A stretch of DNA of 64,000 nucleotides from NCBI GenBank assembly GCA_905250115.1, contig CAJNOI010000118.1, positions 4,343-68,342 of the forward strand, in the 5' to 3' direction. This DNA comes from Adineta steineri (lineage: Eukaryota; Rotifera; Eurotatoria; Adinetida; Adinetidae). The notes beneath the pieces are model-generated. The model saw only the letters and a list, made by a program, of their open reading frames with translations. It searched no databases and was not told the DNA's origin. Shown piece by piece: positions 10,838 to 23,695 of the stretch. The position numbers and the translations under genes were made by a program. How positions within the stretch are numbered: position 1 is the first letter of the stretch; the number at the start of each line of letters is the position of its first letter.

Positions 10838-13800
10838 ATGATTGTGCGCATTATATCAAAAAAATTCGATATTTTGTAAGTAATATACATTTATTAGACA
10901 TTTTTGAAATAATTTTTTGTTGTAGAGCAATATTCATTATCAGTTTATTGTTATGTATTAGAATTACATGTATAGATCCAATTGATGACAATAATCGAGT
11001 AAATATTTTCTTTTTTTTATCTATAGAAAAAAAAGGAAGTATTTAATTGTTTACTTTTGATAGAATGATAAGAATGATCAAACTATTATCGATGAGTATT
11101 CTTCACAATTAAATGATAATATATCATCAGATACCGTATGTTTAGAAATATTTAATAATGATAAAAAAAAACAATTTTTTTTAGAATTCGGAAAGTACGT
11201 CCATAATCGAAAATGATGTATTGACGATGTAAGTAGTCATATTTTCTTGTAAAATTTTGTAACTTTATTATTTCGTATAGATCAGTAGAAGATAAATCAG
11301 ACGCGTCCGATGAAGTATTTTCATCAACAAATTCGTAAGTTATTGATTAAATGAAATAAACACTTTTCTTATCTTTTTTTTCTGTTTTAGCCTATTTATA
11401 GCAGATAATCAAGTGAATGATGATCAACCAACAACCACAGCAACACCATTAGTAACTAAGAAAAATCTATCGAATATTAATTCATTCGAAGAATGGAAAC
11501 AGCAACAACTTTATGCTGATTTAATAAGTTTGTTTTTTTCTTTTATTCATTATAATAAATTCTCTCTCTAAATATATGTATAGAAAAAGGCAAAGCTACC
11601 GATCAAAATAGTGTAGCATCAGAGACATCTTCACCAGGTTCATCAAAAGGAGGAACTTCAACATCAACAAATGGTCAACCAGTAGTATCAAATGGAGGTT
11701 CGCCAAAGAAGGGAAAACTTCGAAAAAATTTTGCAAGTGCATCATGTGGTGCAAAAATACTTGCTCATAATGTTGAAGCACAAAATGTGCCATCGATTTT
11801 ATCTTCATCGCCAGATGAATATATGCTCAATCCTTGTAATGCAAAAATTTGGTACGAAAATTCTTTATATTATTTTGAAATGCTAGAAAAAAAGGTTGTT
11901 TTTCTTCTTTTTCTAGGTTTGTTATTGAATTATGTGAATCAATTCGCATATTTAATATTGAAATTGCCAATTTTGAACTTTTTTCATCAGTTCCAAAATC
12001 ATTCCGAGTTTCAGCTTCGGACAGGTAAATAAAATTTTTCAAAATTTAAGAGTTCAGAATAATAACTAAATCGATATTTTAGATATTCAACAAAAGATTG
12101 GCATCGTCATCATTTGGGTACATTTAATGCATCATTTAATCGTACAATACAAAGTTTTCAAACACTTGAATCTACAACATATCTTAAATATGTTAAATTT
12201 GAATTATTAGATTTTCATGGACATGAACATTATTGTCCATTAAGTGTTGTGCGTATACATGGATCAAATGTTGAAGATGAATTAATAACAATGGAAGAAA
12301 ATACGAATTTAGTTGATTCAAATTCATTTACAAATATACAAGATGGAACACAAGATGATGATGACGATGATGATAATGATTTATCTAATGAACAACAAGT
12401 TGGTGGTATTATTGGTTCTGCTATAATTGATTTAGCAAAAAGAGTTTTTCGTCGTCAAACGATTCGTGGTACAATATCAACAACATCAATACCAATAACA
12501 ACAACAAATGAATTAAAAACTGATTGTCATCAATCAGTTTTTAATAATTCTGCTACTAATGATAGTATTAAATTATGGCGTCAAAGTGATACATTTAAAC
12601 AATGTATAGCTGAATTTCTTGAAGGTTTATGGGTAAATTTTACTACATGTACTATTTATTTATCCCACATTTGTTTGAAATCAAATTATTGTTGTCAATG
12701 TCCATCAACAATTATAAATAATAAAACTAATCGAATAAAATCAACGTTAAATATATATATTAATCCATGTGGATATTATCATATTTTAACTAATCATCTT
12801 GTATGTGAAAAAGAAAAATTAAATAATGTTAATAAGACAATACCAACAAATTTAAATAGTGAATCAACGGAGGATTCTAGTGAAAAAAATGTAACTATTG
12901 AAAAAAATGATACTGTAACGATTGTGAACGAATGTAAGTATTTATTAATTTATATTTTATATAAGACTCGTAAATTATATTTATTCTAGCTACAAATGTA
13001 TCTGCTAATCAATCTGAGTTGAATCTTAGCAATTTATCATCAAGTGTGAATCAAATTCCAACTATAATAGATCGTACTGTCGAACAAACTTTCGCCAATA
13101 ATATATCAGATGAAACACCAGTGGTGGTCGAATCAGAAATTCCAGCGGATATAACAAATGAAACTTCTTTTCAACCTTCAACTATTGAATCAACTAATAT
13201 TGATTTTGAGTCGGTCGAATCAACAGTTGATCCTAATACTATCGATGAAATTGCAGCAGCAACACCTTCTACATTAACAAATCATGAAGCAATGCCACCA
13301 CTTATATCGAGTACATGGCTTAAAGGCATGTTAATTAATACAAAATCTTTACCTGAATTATTTAAAGTAATCGAAAAACTTAATTTTAACTTAACATTAA
13401 GTAATCGATATTTACAAGAACTTAGTCAACATTATGTGTAAGTATTAAACTATAAACTTTTATTTGAAAAGAATATATTCATTTGTTCATATAGAAAAAA
13501 ACTTGATGAAACACAACAAACAACTGATCTTCTATTAAAAGCATCAAAAAGTGCTAATGAAAAAGTAATTTATTTTTATACATTTTTAAATTTAATTATC
13601 ATTTTTCTATGTATTTTAGTTACAAAATTTAGAAGAACATTTCTATAAATTACAAGAAGATTTCAATGATATATCCTATCGTTTAATAAAACTTGAAGCA
13701 TGGATTCCATTCATAGTTTTTATTATGTTTTGTTTAATTATTTGGAGTATTTGGTTAACATGTCGTATTAGTCGTTTACGAAATAAATTAAATCGTATTA

Positions 13801-14136
13801 CAGATGAATATATCAAAATAAAAACTGGTTCGTTTAGTTTGTTTCTTAAGTTAACTAATTTTTATTTTATTTGAAATTTTAGTTAAAGTAATCGATGATG
13901 AAGAAGAAGAAGAAGACAATAATGATGATGATAATCCTCCAATAATTTGTAATGGTTTATCTAAGCGAAAATTATCAACTGATTCAAGTGATTCAAATCC
14001 TACACGTTCTCAACGTGTACCTGATGATCCACCTTTAACAAAAATAAAAGAAAATGGTGTCGAAAAAATTGAACATAAAAATAAAGGAAAGCCATCAAAT
14101 CAAACTCGACACTTATTAACATTAAGTACAATTTAA
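10838..14136 (+). CDS. SUCO: SUN domain-containing protein, SUCO/SLP1-like
   Basis: Thirteen exons with continuous phase: 10838-10875, 10926-10998, 11064-11135, 11185-11228, 11281-11334, 11391-11527, 11584-11851, 11917-12024, 12083-12933, 12990-13437, 13495-13564, 13620-13827, 13883-14136 (874 aa). The start gives a signal peptide whose hydrophobic core, [10 protein letters not shown], spans the first junction. The SUN domain is in exons 7-9: N-F-A-S-x-S-C-G-A-K-I-L, then [22 protein letters not shown], and [12 protein letters not shown]. An acidic run and a T/S-rich segment follow, then a coiled coil and a late transmembrane helix ([14 protein letters not shown]) in exon 12. SUCO and yeast Slp1 act at the ER/nuclear envelope in protein folding and biogenesis. 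AATAAA lies just after the stop. Confidence 0.88.
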
Positions 14137-15495
14137 AACAATAAATTATTTATATATTTTTATTTACAATGTGCATATTTATTTGTATAATTTTGTTTTC
14201 GTTTCAATATATATAATGCTTGAATAATTATCAAAGCATTTATATAGACATTGCATACATCTCTCATATCAATTTCTTTCGTTTTTGTTTTGTTATTAAC
14301 AGTTAACAATTTTTTTCTCTTTGCAAAAAATAACAAGTTGTACTATTCTTCTTTTTTTTTCTGTTTGTTTATCTGATCTGGATCTTTTTTTGTTTGTTTT
14401 CCTTTGTGTGTATATAAATGTTATTTTTATTTTGAACAGCAATTTAAGTTTGTAATCAAGGAAAACAAATAAAATGATGTTATCCTATGGATTGTTGTGA
14501 TAAAAGAAATTAAACTTTTTTTGAATATACAAATAAAGTATCAATCTCAACTTTGATTTTTGAATAAAAAGAGAAAAACACAAGCAGTACCCTCATCTAA
14601 CTTTCATATAGTTTAAAGATGTATTTTGGTGAACGTACCGATTCGTAACGTATAAGAATTTAATATGATATCTAGTCCGATGTTACTGATATGATTTCAC
14701 ATGGAACTTAGAGATCTACCAGAATTATAATGTAGGGAATACAAAAGTAGAACGAGAGAACGAGATTTAAGCGATATTTGTAAATATGAGTATTCGTAAC
14801 AAATACCCTGTTCTTTTTAGTATCAGTCTCTCATTTTAGTTATGAATGCAATAAAAACTTGATTACGAAAGCCCGGGAAATTTTTCGTTACGAATCGTTA
14901 CGCCCCCATATTTTGTCCGAAGCTAGTCGTCATTACATCTGAATTCAGTCTTATGTATTAATAGCACATTCCGCTAATAATTATTCTACTTTTTGATGGG
15001 ATTTCACGATACGTAATTCGATTACACTTTTCAGTATGATCAGATATTCACAAATTACAGTTTAGATCACTATTGTAAATGGCTTAGTTAAAAACAAAAT
15101 TTTATTCTATGGACTACCGTTGAGATTGATTGGTGATTTTAATAAAAATTTCACCTCTAACTTCATGACTTTTAGACAGTCATAATTATTTCCGAATTAA
15201 TTGAAGTCAAAAAGAGTACTAAATGTACGTGAAAAAAGTGAACTATCAATTATTTTCACCTATCATAATACAATATCAAATAATGTAATATAAAAAAATA
15301 CTCTATATTTTTCATTGGTTGATTTGAAATTACCAGTCAATTTGCGTGAAGTGGTATTAACACGACACGACACACTATAATGATAAAAGACAACAATACA
15401 TGACATATATAGTTTCTTTATATTTAAAGATTCTTTAAGAATATAAATATTATCTTTTCAGATTCTACATATCTACTCGTTTCATACATATCAAC
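14137..15495. other. Intergenic between SUCO-like and TMEM214-like genes
   Basis: Holds the SUCO 3' end (AATAAA near 14140), T-rich tracts, a candidate foldback remnant (14635-14901) and the TMEM214 leader. A TTATCTTTTCAG near 15450-15461, 34 bases before the ATG, could be a trans- or cis-splice acceptor. No gene is seen. Confidence 0.45.
14635..14901. repeat. Candidate inverted-repeat (foldback) remnant
   Basis: GTACCGATTCGTAACG at 14635-14650 is the reverse complement, with one mismatch, of 14886-14901. The interior is AT-rich and non-coding. No target duplication is evident and the outer flanks do not extend the match, so this is only a possible decayed MITE. Confidence 0.35.
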
Positions 15496-18241
15496 ATGCC
15501 TAATAACGAAACAAGTTGGACAACAGTATCAGGAAAAGCAAAGACAAAAGCAGCTCCATCTTCAAAATCATCAGCAGCACCTGTTATACCAAAAGCGGAA
15601 GTAAAAAGTATGTTCTCTTTTTTGCATCAATATAAATATTCATTTTAATTTATTATCTTCTAGCAATTAAACTTTCGGATAGTGCGTTTAGTTCTATGAA
15701 GGATCGTGTACCTGATGAAAATGATGAAAATGAAACAGTTACAAATAAAGCACCAAAACCTATACCAACTACTGAAAAAAATACATCAGTAAAAGCCACT
15801 AAACCTAATAAACCAACTTCAAATGCATTAACATTAAAACAAACACTTCAAAATGTAATTTTATTGATTTTATAAATTTATTTTCTTTATGTTATGTTTG
15901 AATAGATAAATGTTGATAAATTAAAGCAATTATATAAATCATCTAAAGATAATTCATCAATATGGGTTGAAAAAATTTGTTATGGGTTTATTGAACATTT
16001 CAAAGAAACAACATCCGGTTTAAATGATCCAACTTTTGCTAAGGAATCAAGCCAAGGTAAATAAAGCGAAATTCTAAATTGAAAGAAAAAAATAATAAAT
16101 GATTTCTTTTAAAAAGAATATCCATTAAATGCACTTTCAACATCAGTTCGAGATTATTTAAAAGAAATTTTTGATACACAATCAAAATTAAAAGCTATTA
16201 CACTTTGTCGAAATGGCATTCTTAATCCAAATGCTGGTAACAAAAAATGTTTTATATTCTTATGTTTTTTTATTATTTGTGTTTATTTATCTTAGATATT
16301 AATGGTATTGTTGGATATCAAACATTATTACAATATTTTCTTCGAAATCTTGATGAATTACCCAATGAATCATTTCTTAATGATGTTGATGAAGTAAGGA
16401 AAACTTTTATTTTCTGCTATTTAATAAAATCCCATGTAATATATTTAGTTATCAACATCACTTAAACGATATCAATCAGATAAAGTACTTCGATTACTTT
16501 GGGCTTACAGCCAAATACAATATGAACATCCCGGTTTGGCATTAGATAGTAAGTAATAGATATAAGAAGTATTTGCTATTATCGATAGAAAATGAACGAA
16601 ATGATTTTAATTTCTATTTCAGTATGGTTTCGTTTGATGTTTCCACTTATTGAAAATCGTACATATAATCAATTTGTTGTGGAAAATTTATCTAAAATTA
16701 CAACGTAAATATATTTCTTTCTTGTTCCTCTCTATATACTCATCCTAGAATTTCTTGTTTAGGCGAGATACTAAAACAAAAAAATTTCTTCGAACTAATG
16801 AAATTTTCCCAACGGAATCTTATGTGAAACTTTTGGATTTTGTTGATCGACCTAATCCGGCATTAACAAAAGAAATGCGTACATCACTTGCAAAAAGTGC
16901 AAATAATCTTTCGGTAAAAACCAACAATGAATTAATTCTATATATTTCATTGTTTTAATTCGTAGGAATTATTTATAAATAATACAAAGAATTTATCTCA
17001 ACATTCAAATGATTATTTTAAAGTTTTATTTCCAGCTCTTTATAATGATAAACAACGGCAATCAAAAACTCAAGCAAATGTAAAGAAATAAGATTTTTTC
17101 ATTTGTTTCTAAATAAAATATGAAATTATTTAGATTGATCGTATGATTGTTGCTTGTTTTACAGACAAAGCAATAATAAAAACATGGTTATCACTACATA
17201 AAAAATATCCACTAAATTCATTGTAAGTTAATTCGAAATAAATAATTCATTAGTTACTGTTTTTGTTCTTAGACATCTTTTATCATTATTACATACAAAT
17301 GAAATATCAACTCCTGGTTTATCATCATCAAAAGAATTTCGAACGATTGTTCAACAACTTCGAACTATTTCCAATGAAGAAGATGATAAAACTGATCATA
17401 AAGAATTTTTACGTGTTTACTCAAAAAATGTAAAAAACAAAGAAAATAACTTATCTTTTAATATTTTGCTTTTATTTAGGATACAGTTGTTGTAAACAAA
17501 CATCAAACACGTTCAAAATCAAGAATTGGTTCATTAATAAAACTTCTTATTGTAGTTTCCATTGCATATACAATATATTCCAATTGGTTATGGTTAACTG
17601 TTGCTACTGATTATTTACTTGAAGGTAAAATAATACAGAAAATATTTTATAATTAAATAATTATTTTTATTTTAGATTATCTTAAACATCCAACAGCTAT
17701 TATTATTAAAGAACAATTATCCAATGCATGTGCAGAAACAAAAAAATTTACTTTATCATCAGTGAAGCATGGTGAAGAATTTATTCGTTCAACAATGATC
17801 AATATGGAACCATATGTCATTAAATTTGGTCAATATCTTCAAAAACAATGGAATTTATTATTGACATACATTGAAGGACCTATTTATGATAAAACTGTTG
17901 AAATAGCTGAACAAGTAAGAATTGAAAGAAAATATTTCATCATGATTTATACATATTCTAATAGATTCAACGATTATCAATAGTTATATTTACTGAAAGT
18001 GTTCATTATTTAAATATTTTATTTGATTGGGCAAGTTATTATACAGCTAATTTTGCAAGTTTAACTGAAATTTATTTAAAACAAATTTATGCAATACTCT
18101 ACGATAAATGGACACAGTAATAATTAATTCATCTTTTTTTTCTGCATAATCATATTCTAAATCGTATATTTTAGTTTTGATGGTACACAATTACGAGAAA
18201 AATTTGATCAAATTCGAATGCGTATCATCAAATCAGTTTAA
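15496..18241 (+). CDS. TMEM214: Transmembrane protein 214-like
   Basis: Fifteen exons with continuous phase: 15496-15607, 15664-15854, 15906-16056, 16117-16236, 16296-16393, 16449-16548, 16623-16704, 16763-16913, 16966-17079, 17134-17222, 17273-17429, 17480-17624, 17676-17914, 17965-18116, 18175-18241 (655 aa, close to the family's ~690). A polar, Lys/Thr/Pro-rich N-terminus is followed by S-S-I-W-V-E-K-I and Y-P-L-N-A-L-S-T-S-V-R, which resemble the TMEM214 segments S-I-W-L-K-D-L and Y-P-Y-S-L-V-S. A helical-repeat body and C-terminal hydrophobic segments follow (around L-L-I-V-V-S-I-A-Y-T-I-Y and W-L-W-L-T-V-A in exon 12, others in exons 13-14). TMEM214 is an ER membrane protein linked in mammals to caspase-4 during ER stress. 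Assignment is by recall of overall pattern. Confidence 0.75.
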
Positions 18242-18540
18242 TTTAAGTCAATCATAGGATAAAATTATCACTAATTTATTTATATCAATATACTTATTTT
18301 ACAAAATTAAGCCAAAACACACAAAAAAAAAGAACGAAGATTTCATATCTTTTTTTTTCCTTATTTTAATCGTAATCTCATCCATATACTATGGTGTTTC
18401 GCCTTTTTTTCCAATCATGGATAGACATATATAACAATTTAAAGATCATAAGTTTTATTTAAAATAAAAAAGAAAAATAACGTCTCTAAAACTATATTTA
18501 TTTCTTCTTTGTTTTGTATTCAATTACATCTTATTTTAGT

Positions 18541-19402
18541 ATGACATTATTACGTATTCTTTGTTTACATGGTTATCGACAAAATGGAAATATGTTTCGA
18601 GAAAAAACAGGTTCTTTAAGGAAAGTATTAAAAAAACATGTGGCAGAATTTGTTTATATTGATGCACCGCATATCTTACCGGTGCAAGATAATATCATTG
18701 AAGATGATACAAATGCATCAGCATCAAATCGTACAAACGAAAGAGGTATTCATAAATATTGAATAATCGAATTGTATATGTCTTATAAAAAACTACGAAA
18801 TAGTCTTGTGATTGTTCTATAATATGCTTATTAACAAATAAATAGTAGATAACTTGATGAATTTGATTGTAATAAATCTAGTTGGGTTATGTTTCTATTC
18901 TACATTTGGATAACTCTGAACTTTCATTTTATTTTTTAAAGGTTGGTGGTTTTCTGCTGCTGATCTAACTTATGATCCATTAGCAACGACGTCATGTGAT
19001 CGAGGTTTTGACGAATCATTAGAATATGTAATTAAATATATCAATGAACAAGAAGTACCATTTGATGGTTTACTAGCATTTTCTCAAGGTGCTGCATTTG
19101 CAGTATTACTTCTTGCTCGTTTATCAACAATGAAATATCCTTTTCGATTTGTTATCTTAGTTGCTAGCTTTCGAAGTGGTCAAGAACAACATCAATCAAT
19201 GTATAATAATCTTCAAATTGATTTACCTAATTTACATGTGATTGGAATTAATGATCGTGTTATTCCGTGTCTTATGTCAGAAACTTTAGCGAATGAATGT
19301 TTTAAAAATGCTGAAATTTTACGACATGATGGCGGACATTTTGTTCCCACATCATCAGAAGCTAAATCATCTTATATACAATTTCTTGATCGATTTTTAT
19401 GA
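18541..19402 (+). CDS. OVCA2: FSH-family serine hydrolase, OVCA2-like
   Basis: Exons 18541-18745 and 18942-19402 give 221 aa, near the family's usual length. It starts with L-R-I-L-C-L-H-G-Y-R-Q-N, the typical FSH1/OVCA2 opening strand and oxyanion loop. The nucleophile elbow is L-A-F-S-Q-G-A (Ser), the acid is the Asp of N-D-R-V-I-P and the base is the His of G-G-H-F-V-P. All three catalytic residues are present in the expected order. OVCA2-like enzymes are alpha/beta hydrolases acting on esters. The start ATG lies one base after a TTATTTTAG, a candidate trans-splice acceptor. HSDL2 begins 58 bp after the stop on the same strand. Confidence 0.9.
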
Positions 19403-19460
19403 ATTTGTCGTTTTTCTTTCAGATAGTTATTCCTTTTCATAATTCAACTTTTGTATTAAC
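19403..19460 (+). promoter_or_regulatory. Very short intercistronic region with splice-acceptor-like site
   Basis: Only 58 bp separate the hydrolase stop from the HSDL2 ATG. The segment contains GTTTTTCTTTCAG ending near 19422, a strong polypyrimidine-AG, and no poly(A) signal. This fits a trans-spliced operon junction. An independent promoter in so small a space seems unlikely. Confidence 0.5.
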
Positions 19461-21040
19461 ATGCCGTAAGTTAAATAATGTTTTTTTGTCTGATAAGAAA
19501 AATTAATTGTATATTTTCTTTTCAAAAGATCATTAGCTGGTAAAACAATTTTCATTACAGGAGCATCACGTGGTATTGGTTTACAAATTGCTTTACGATG
19601 TGCAAAAGATAAAGCTAATATTATTGTTGCGGCTAAAACAACTGAACCACATCCAAAATTACCTGGAACAATTTATACAGCAGCTAAAGAAAGTAAAACT
19701 ATTTTTATAAATGATGAACGTGTTCGATTTTTTTATTGAATTCATTTCTATTTATTTAGTTGAAAAAGCCGGAGGTCAATGTTTACCATGTGTTGTTGAT
19801 GTACGTGATGAAGAACAAGTTACTAAAGCATTTGAACAAGCTGCACAAAAATTTGGTGGTATTGATATTTTAATTAATAATGCATCAGCTATATCATTAA
19901 CCGATACACCATCAACACCAATGAAACGTTATGATTTAATGCATTCTATTAATGCACGTGGTACTTTTCTCTGGTATATTATTTTTATTGAGCTGAATAG
20001 AAATATTCTTTTAACAATTTTTCGTTTATTTTCAGTTCAAAAGTGGCTATTCCATATTTAAAAAAATCTTCCAATCCTCATATTCTTATGAATTCTCCAC
20101 CAATATCTTTAAATCCATTTTGGTTCAAATCACATGTTGCTTATACTGTTGCTAAATATAATATGTCTTTATTTGCTCTCGGTCTTTCAGCTGAATTACG
20201 TGAATCTGGCATTGCTGTTAATACATTATGGCCAAAAACAGGTATACATAATTATTTTCTTGTAAGAATATACATTTTCTTTTAATTAGCTATTGATACT
20301 GATGCAATAAATTTAATTGCTGGTGAAGATTATCGTAAACGATGTCGACGACCAGAAATAATGGCTGATGCTGCATATGCAATTTTAACACAAGATAGTC
20401 GATCATGTACTGGTAATTTTTTTATTGATGAAACATTACTTCGACAACAAGGTGTAACTGATTTTGATCAATATTCTGTTATACCTGGTACAACTGATTT
20501 TATGCTTGATTTTTTTCTTGATGAAAATATTTCGCAATTACAACGTGACAAATCACCAATGTCTGGACAAAAATCAGAAACAAATGCTGCTAGTGGAGGA
20601 GCAGTAAATGTCGAACAAATTTTTGATAAAATTAAAACATTATTAAGTCCAGAATTATTAAAACAAATCAATAGTGTTTATTCATTTGATTTACAAGGTT
20701 AATTAACTTTTGAAGAAAAAAAAGAAGTTATATTTTCTTTGTATTCTAGGAGATCGATGGTATTTAGATATGAAAAATGATAATGGTAGTGCTGGTCAAG
20801 GTGAACCACCATCTGGTAAAGCACAATGTACAATGAAAATGTCCAAAGCTGATTTTCAATCAATGTTTGCCGGTAAATTAAAACCAACAGCAGCATTTAT
20901 GGGTGGAAAATTAAAAATTCAAGGTATATTTAATAATGATAATTTTCTATTTAATCGACGTTTTATTTTCTTTAGGTGATTTACCAACAGCACTTAAATT
21001 AGAAAAATTATTAAAACAAATGGTTCAATCAAAACTTTAA
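19461..21040 (+). CDS. HSDL2: Hydroxysteroid dehydrogenase-like protein 2 (SDR + SCP2 domain)
   Basis: Seven exons: 19461-19465 (only 5 nt), 19529-19692, 19760-19973, 20036-20241, 20290-20697, 20750-20923, 20976-21040 (411 aa; human about 418). The SDR part shows the cofactor motif T-G-A-S-R-G-I-G, the N-N-A-S motif, S-P-P and the catalytic Tyr/Lys in Y-T-V-A-K, plus the HSDL2-typical N-P-F-W-F-K and L-W-P-K-T. The C-terminal SCP2 sterol-carrier fold starts near F-D-K-I-K-T-L-L-S and includes W-Y-L-D-M-K-N and F-x-G-K-L. The protein ends in S-K-L, a canonical peroxisomal targeting signal. It probably works in peroxisomal lipid metabolism. The tiny first exon rests on the ATGCC/GTAAGT junction and phase match. 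Confidence 0.93.
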
Positions 21041-21264
21041 ACTATGTTAAATAGCATTACCAAAGACACTTCGTGATTTTTCTTTTTTTTTATTATCATT
21101 AGTGCAGTAGGAATCGGTGAAAAAGATATCATTTATTAGCTTTTTCTCGTTAATTATATTCTTAACTTAAAGTTGTTTACATTTTAGACATATCTTTAAA
21201 CTAATATATTTTATTTAACAATTCATTTTTCTTCGACATCTAATAAAAAAACAAATTCTCTTTT

Positions 21265-22461
21265 TTAACATTCACCATCAAATTCAGTCTGATGCTGTCG
21301 ATTGAGAACATCTAAATAAAATATATCATTCATTACTTGAGAATAACTTGGTAAAGTATCGGATTCATTGGTTGGACAATAAATAAAACGATTTGCATTA
21401 TGATTAGAATCATTCATTTGTATTGATTCATTAACATTTCTTTCATTAATTATTTTCTGTCGATTACATTTATACAATAGATACGAAAGTACATCAAGGC
21501 AACGATATGCACAATAATGTAAACATAAACCAATTATAATTCCAATGATACAACCCAATATAAATAAAAAAATAATTTGCCGAGATAAAAATGATGATGA
21601 TGATGATGATTGTTCATCATTAAGTGTTGAATCAAATAATAGAAGATTATTATCACATACTAATTCTTCATGCATTTTTTGTATATCAATATTACGAAAT
21701 GCTAGAGGTGTTTCACATTGACCACTTAAACTCTTAGAAAATTCATCGATAAGAATTAATTTTCGATAATGTTTAAGAGAATGAATAAGATCATTACATG
21801 CACAATGCCAATGATTATTCATTAATTGAAAACGATCAATAAAAGGACATGTATTCATTATATTCATTTGTAATTGTGTAAATGATAGAAGACCACGATT
21901 ATTATTGAAATAAATTTGTTCTAATACACATGAATTTATTTCTGATGTACTATTTTGAAGTTTTATATAACCTATTGAATTAATACCATTTTGTGATAGA
22001 TCAATTATATGTAATGGTATTAATAACCAAATAGGTTCGATTGTTGTAAGAAAATTTAATGATATATTTAATGATATTAAATTTTTAAATGATTGAAAAT
22101 CACGATTATTTATTGTTATTAAACGATTTTGTGATAGATCAAGATGTGAAATAGATTTTAAATGAGACCAAAATGGTAGAATTGATAATGATGTTAATGC
22201 ATTTGAACGTAATGAAACATTTTTAAGATCAGAAAATAATTCAAATAGATTATCAGAAAATATATATGCACCTGATTCAATCCATTCAAATTGTATGATT
22301 TGAGAATAATTTGATTCTTTATTCAATGGAATATTATCATCAGTAAATGATGTTTGTCGACAGAGAAGTTGTTCATCAGTTATATATTCACATGGAATAG
22401 AAGAAACAAGTTCAGCAGTACTTGTATAAAAACCAATAGCAGTAATCAGAATGAATAACAT
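21265..22461 (-). CDS. Leucine-rich-repeat single-pass membrane protein
   Basis: One uninterrupted exon, 398 aa. An N-terminal signal peptide (L-F-I-L-I-T-A-I-G-F) is followed by Cys-containing sequence and about five LRRs (for example I-S-H-L-D-L-S-Q-N-R-L and L-I-S-L-N-I-S-L-N-F-L). Next is an LRRCT-like cap (W-H-C-A-C-N-D), a Ser run, and a transmembrane helix (I-I-F-L-F-I-L-G-C-I-I-G-I-I-I-G-L) near residues 293-312. A Cys-rich juxtamembrane segment and a cytoplasmic tail of about 75 residues with L-P-S-Y-S-Q-V-M follow. This is the layout of LRR adhesion or receptor proteins. No orthologue can be named. Being intronless among intron-rich neighbours is unusual. It is convergent with HSDL2, 224 bp away. 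Confidence 0.85.
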   Translation of the reverse strand: MLFILITAIGFYTSTAELVSSIPCEYITDEQLLCRQTSFTDDNIPLNKESNYSQIIQFEWIESGAYIFSDNLFELFSDLKNVSLRSNALTSLSILPFWSHLKSISHLDLSQNRLITINNRDFQSFKNLISLNISLNFLTTIEPIWLLIPLHIIDLSQNGINSIGYIKLQNSTSEINSCVLEQIYFNNNRGLLSFTQLQMNIMNTCPFIDRFQLMNNHWHCACNDLIHSLKHYRKLILIDEFSKSLSGQCETPLAFRNIDIQKMHEELVCDNNLLLFDSTLNDEQSSSSSSFLSRQIIFLFILGCIIGIIIGLCLHYCAYRCLDVLSYLLYKCNRQKIINERNVNESIQMNDSNHNANRFIYCPTNESDTLPSYSQVMNDIFYLDVLNRQHQTEFDGEC

Positions 22462-23630
22462 GGTTCATTCGGATTGCCATATTATTAAACATGAATACTT
22501 ACAATGACAAGAAAAAAAGAGAAAAAATTTTCCTTCGTTTTCAAATAAAACAAAATTCATTTAACTTACTTGTTTCGAATACATTCTTATTTTAATGACA
22601 CATTCTTTACTATTCACATACTAAACATTCATTACATTATTGTTTTTTTTTATGTCAATGTAAAACAAGAGATCATCATTGTAAGATGTAACCGCTAACC
22701 TTCTAAATATATATGGCTTCTTTATTTGAATACTTTTTCTCTCTCTGTTTCTCCTTCTTCTATTATGTCATAGATCCTTCAAAGGTCATTCGATTGTATA
22801 AGTTGTGTATGTATGTCCAGTATAATAGGAAAGAAGAATAGAAATACATACATGTACAGCTTAATCATTGTGATAAGCTAGTCATTGAAGGAAAAAAAAA
22901 GAAGAGATTGAAATAACACCTCCACTAATATAGAAAAAAAAGTCTTCATGATATTGTGTTATTTAAATAAAAGATACAAAGCTTTTCATAATAAAAATAA
23001 ACAATTTGAAAATGATTTCTATGTATCTTTAAATATTGACTAGAACTATAGAGAATATTGAAAAGATGAAGAAAAAAAAGAACAAATATTAACTTTTAAG
23101 TTTAGATAAAGACTGAATTAATGAATTTAACAATGCAAACAAGTTTTGAAGGTTAATATATAAATAATGATTTATATTGTTATTCAGTTACAAAATTTAG
23201 TATGTACGTAAAAAGAAAGATATGTTCATCTTATCATTTAAAAAATAAAGTATTACTCAATCAAATATTTATGAGTAATATGCATGACATCAAATACATT
23301 AATCAATATTATTATTTTTCTCGATGTTTTTGTCAGTAATAGTCGTCGCGCCCTACCCCTCAGGGTATATGAGGGTACATTGCTACAATAATATATAATA
23401 ATATTGCTTTAATATTTGGATGAATAATATTACTGGTTAGTAAAAAAGAAAATAACTGACAATTACATTACCTTAATGACATATTGAAAGAGCCGAGTAA
23501 AACATTAAGTTTTTCCTCTTCTTCTACGCTACATGACATGAGCCTGCAGGGCAGGGGAGGGAAGAGTGATCAGTCCAGCATATGACGTTGACAGGGGAAA
23601 AATCACTTCCTGATGACTAATATCATATAG
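22462..23630. other. Intergenic between divergent genes
   Basis: Upstream of both the LRR gene and the protease pseudogene. It contains T- and A-rich tracts and a GC-richer patch at 23340-23375 with CCCTACCCCTCAGGGTATAT, plus another near 23542-23570. No gene is recognised. Confidence 0.4.
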
Positions 23631-23637
23631 TATAAAA
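23631..23637 (+). promoter_or_regulatory. TATA box of the secreted protease locus
   Basis: TATAAAA 65 bp before the ATG at 23696, a spacing that allows a short 5' leader. Most other genes here lack a clear TATA box. Confidence 0.5.
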
Positions 23638-23695
23638 TGACAATCCACCAGCTATTTTATCATATATTCTTGGCTGATAGACAATATTCAACGAT

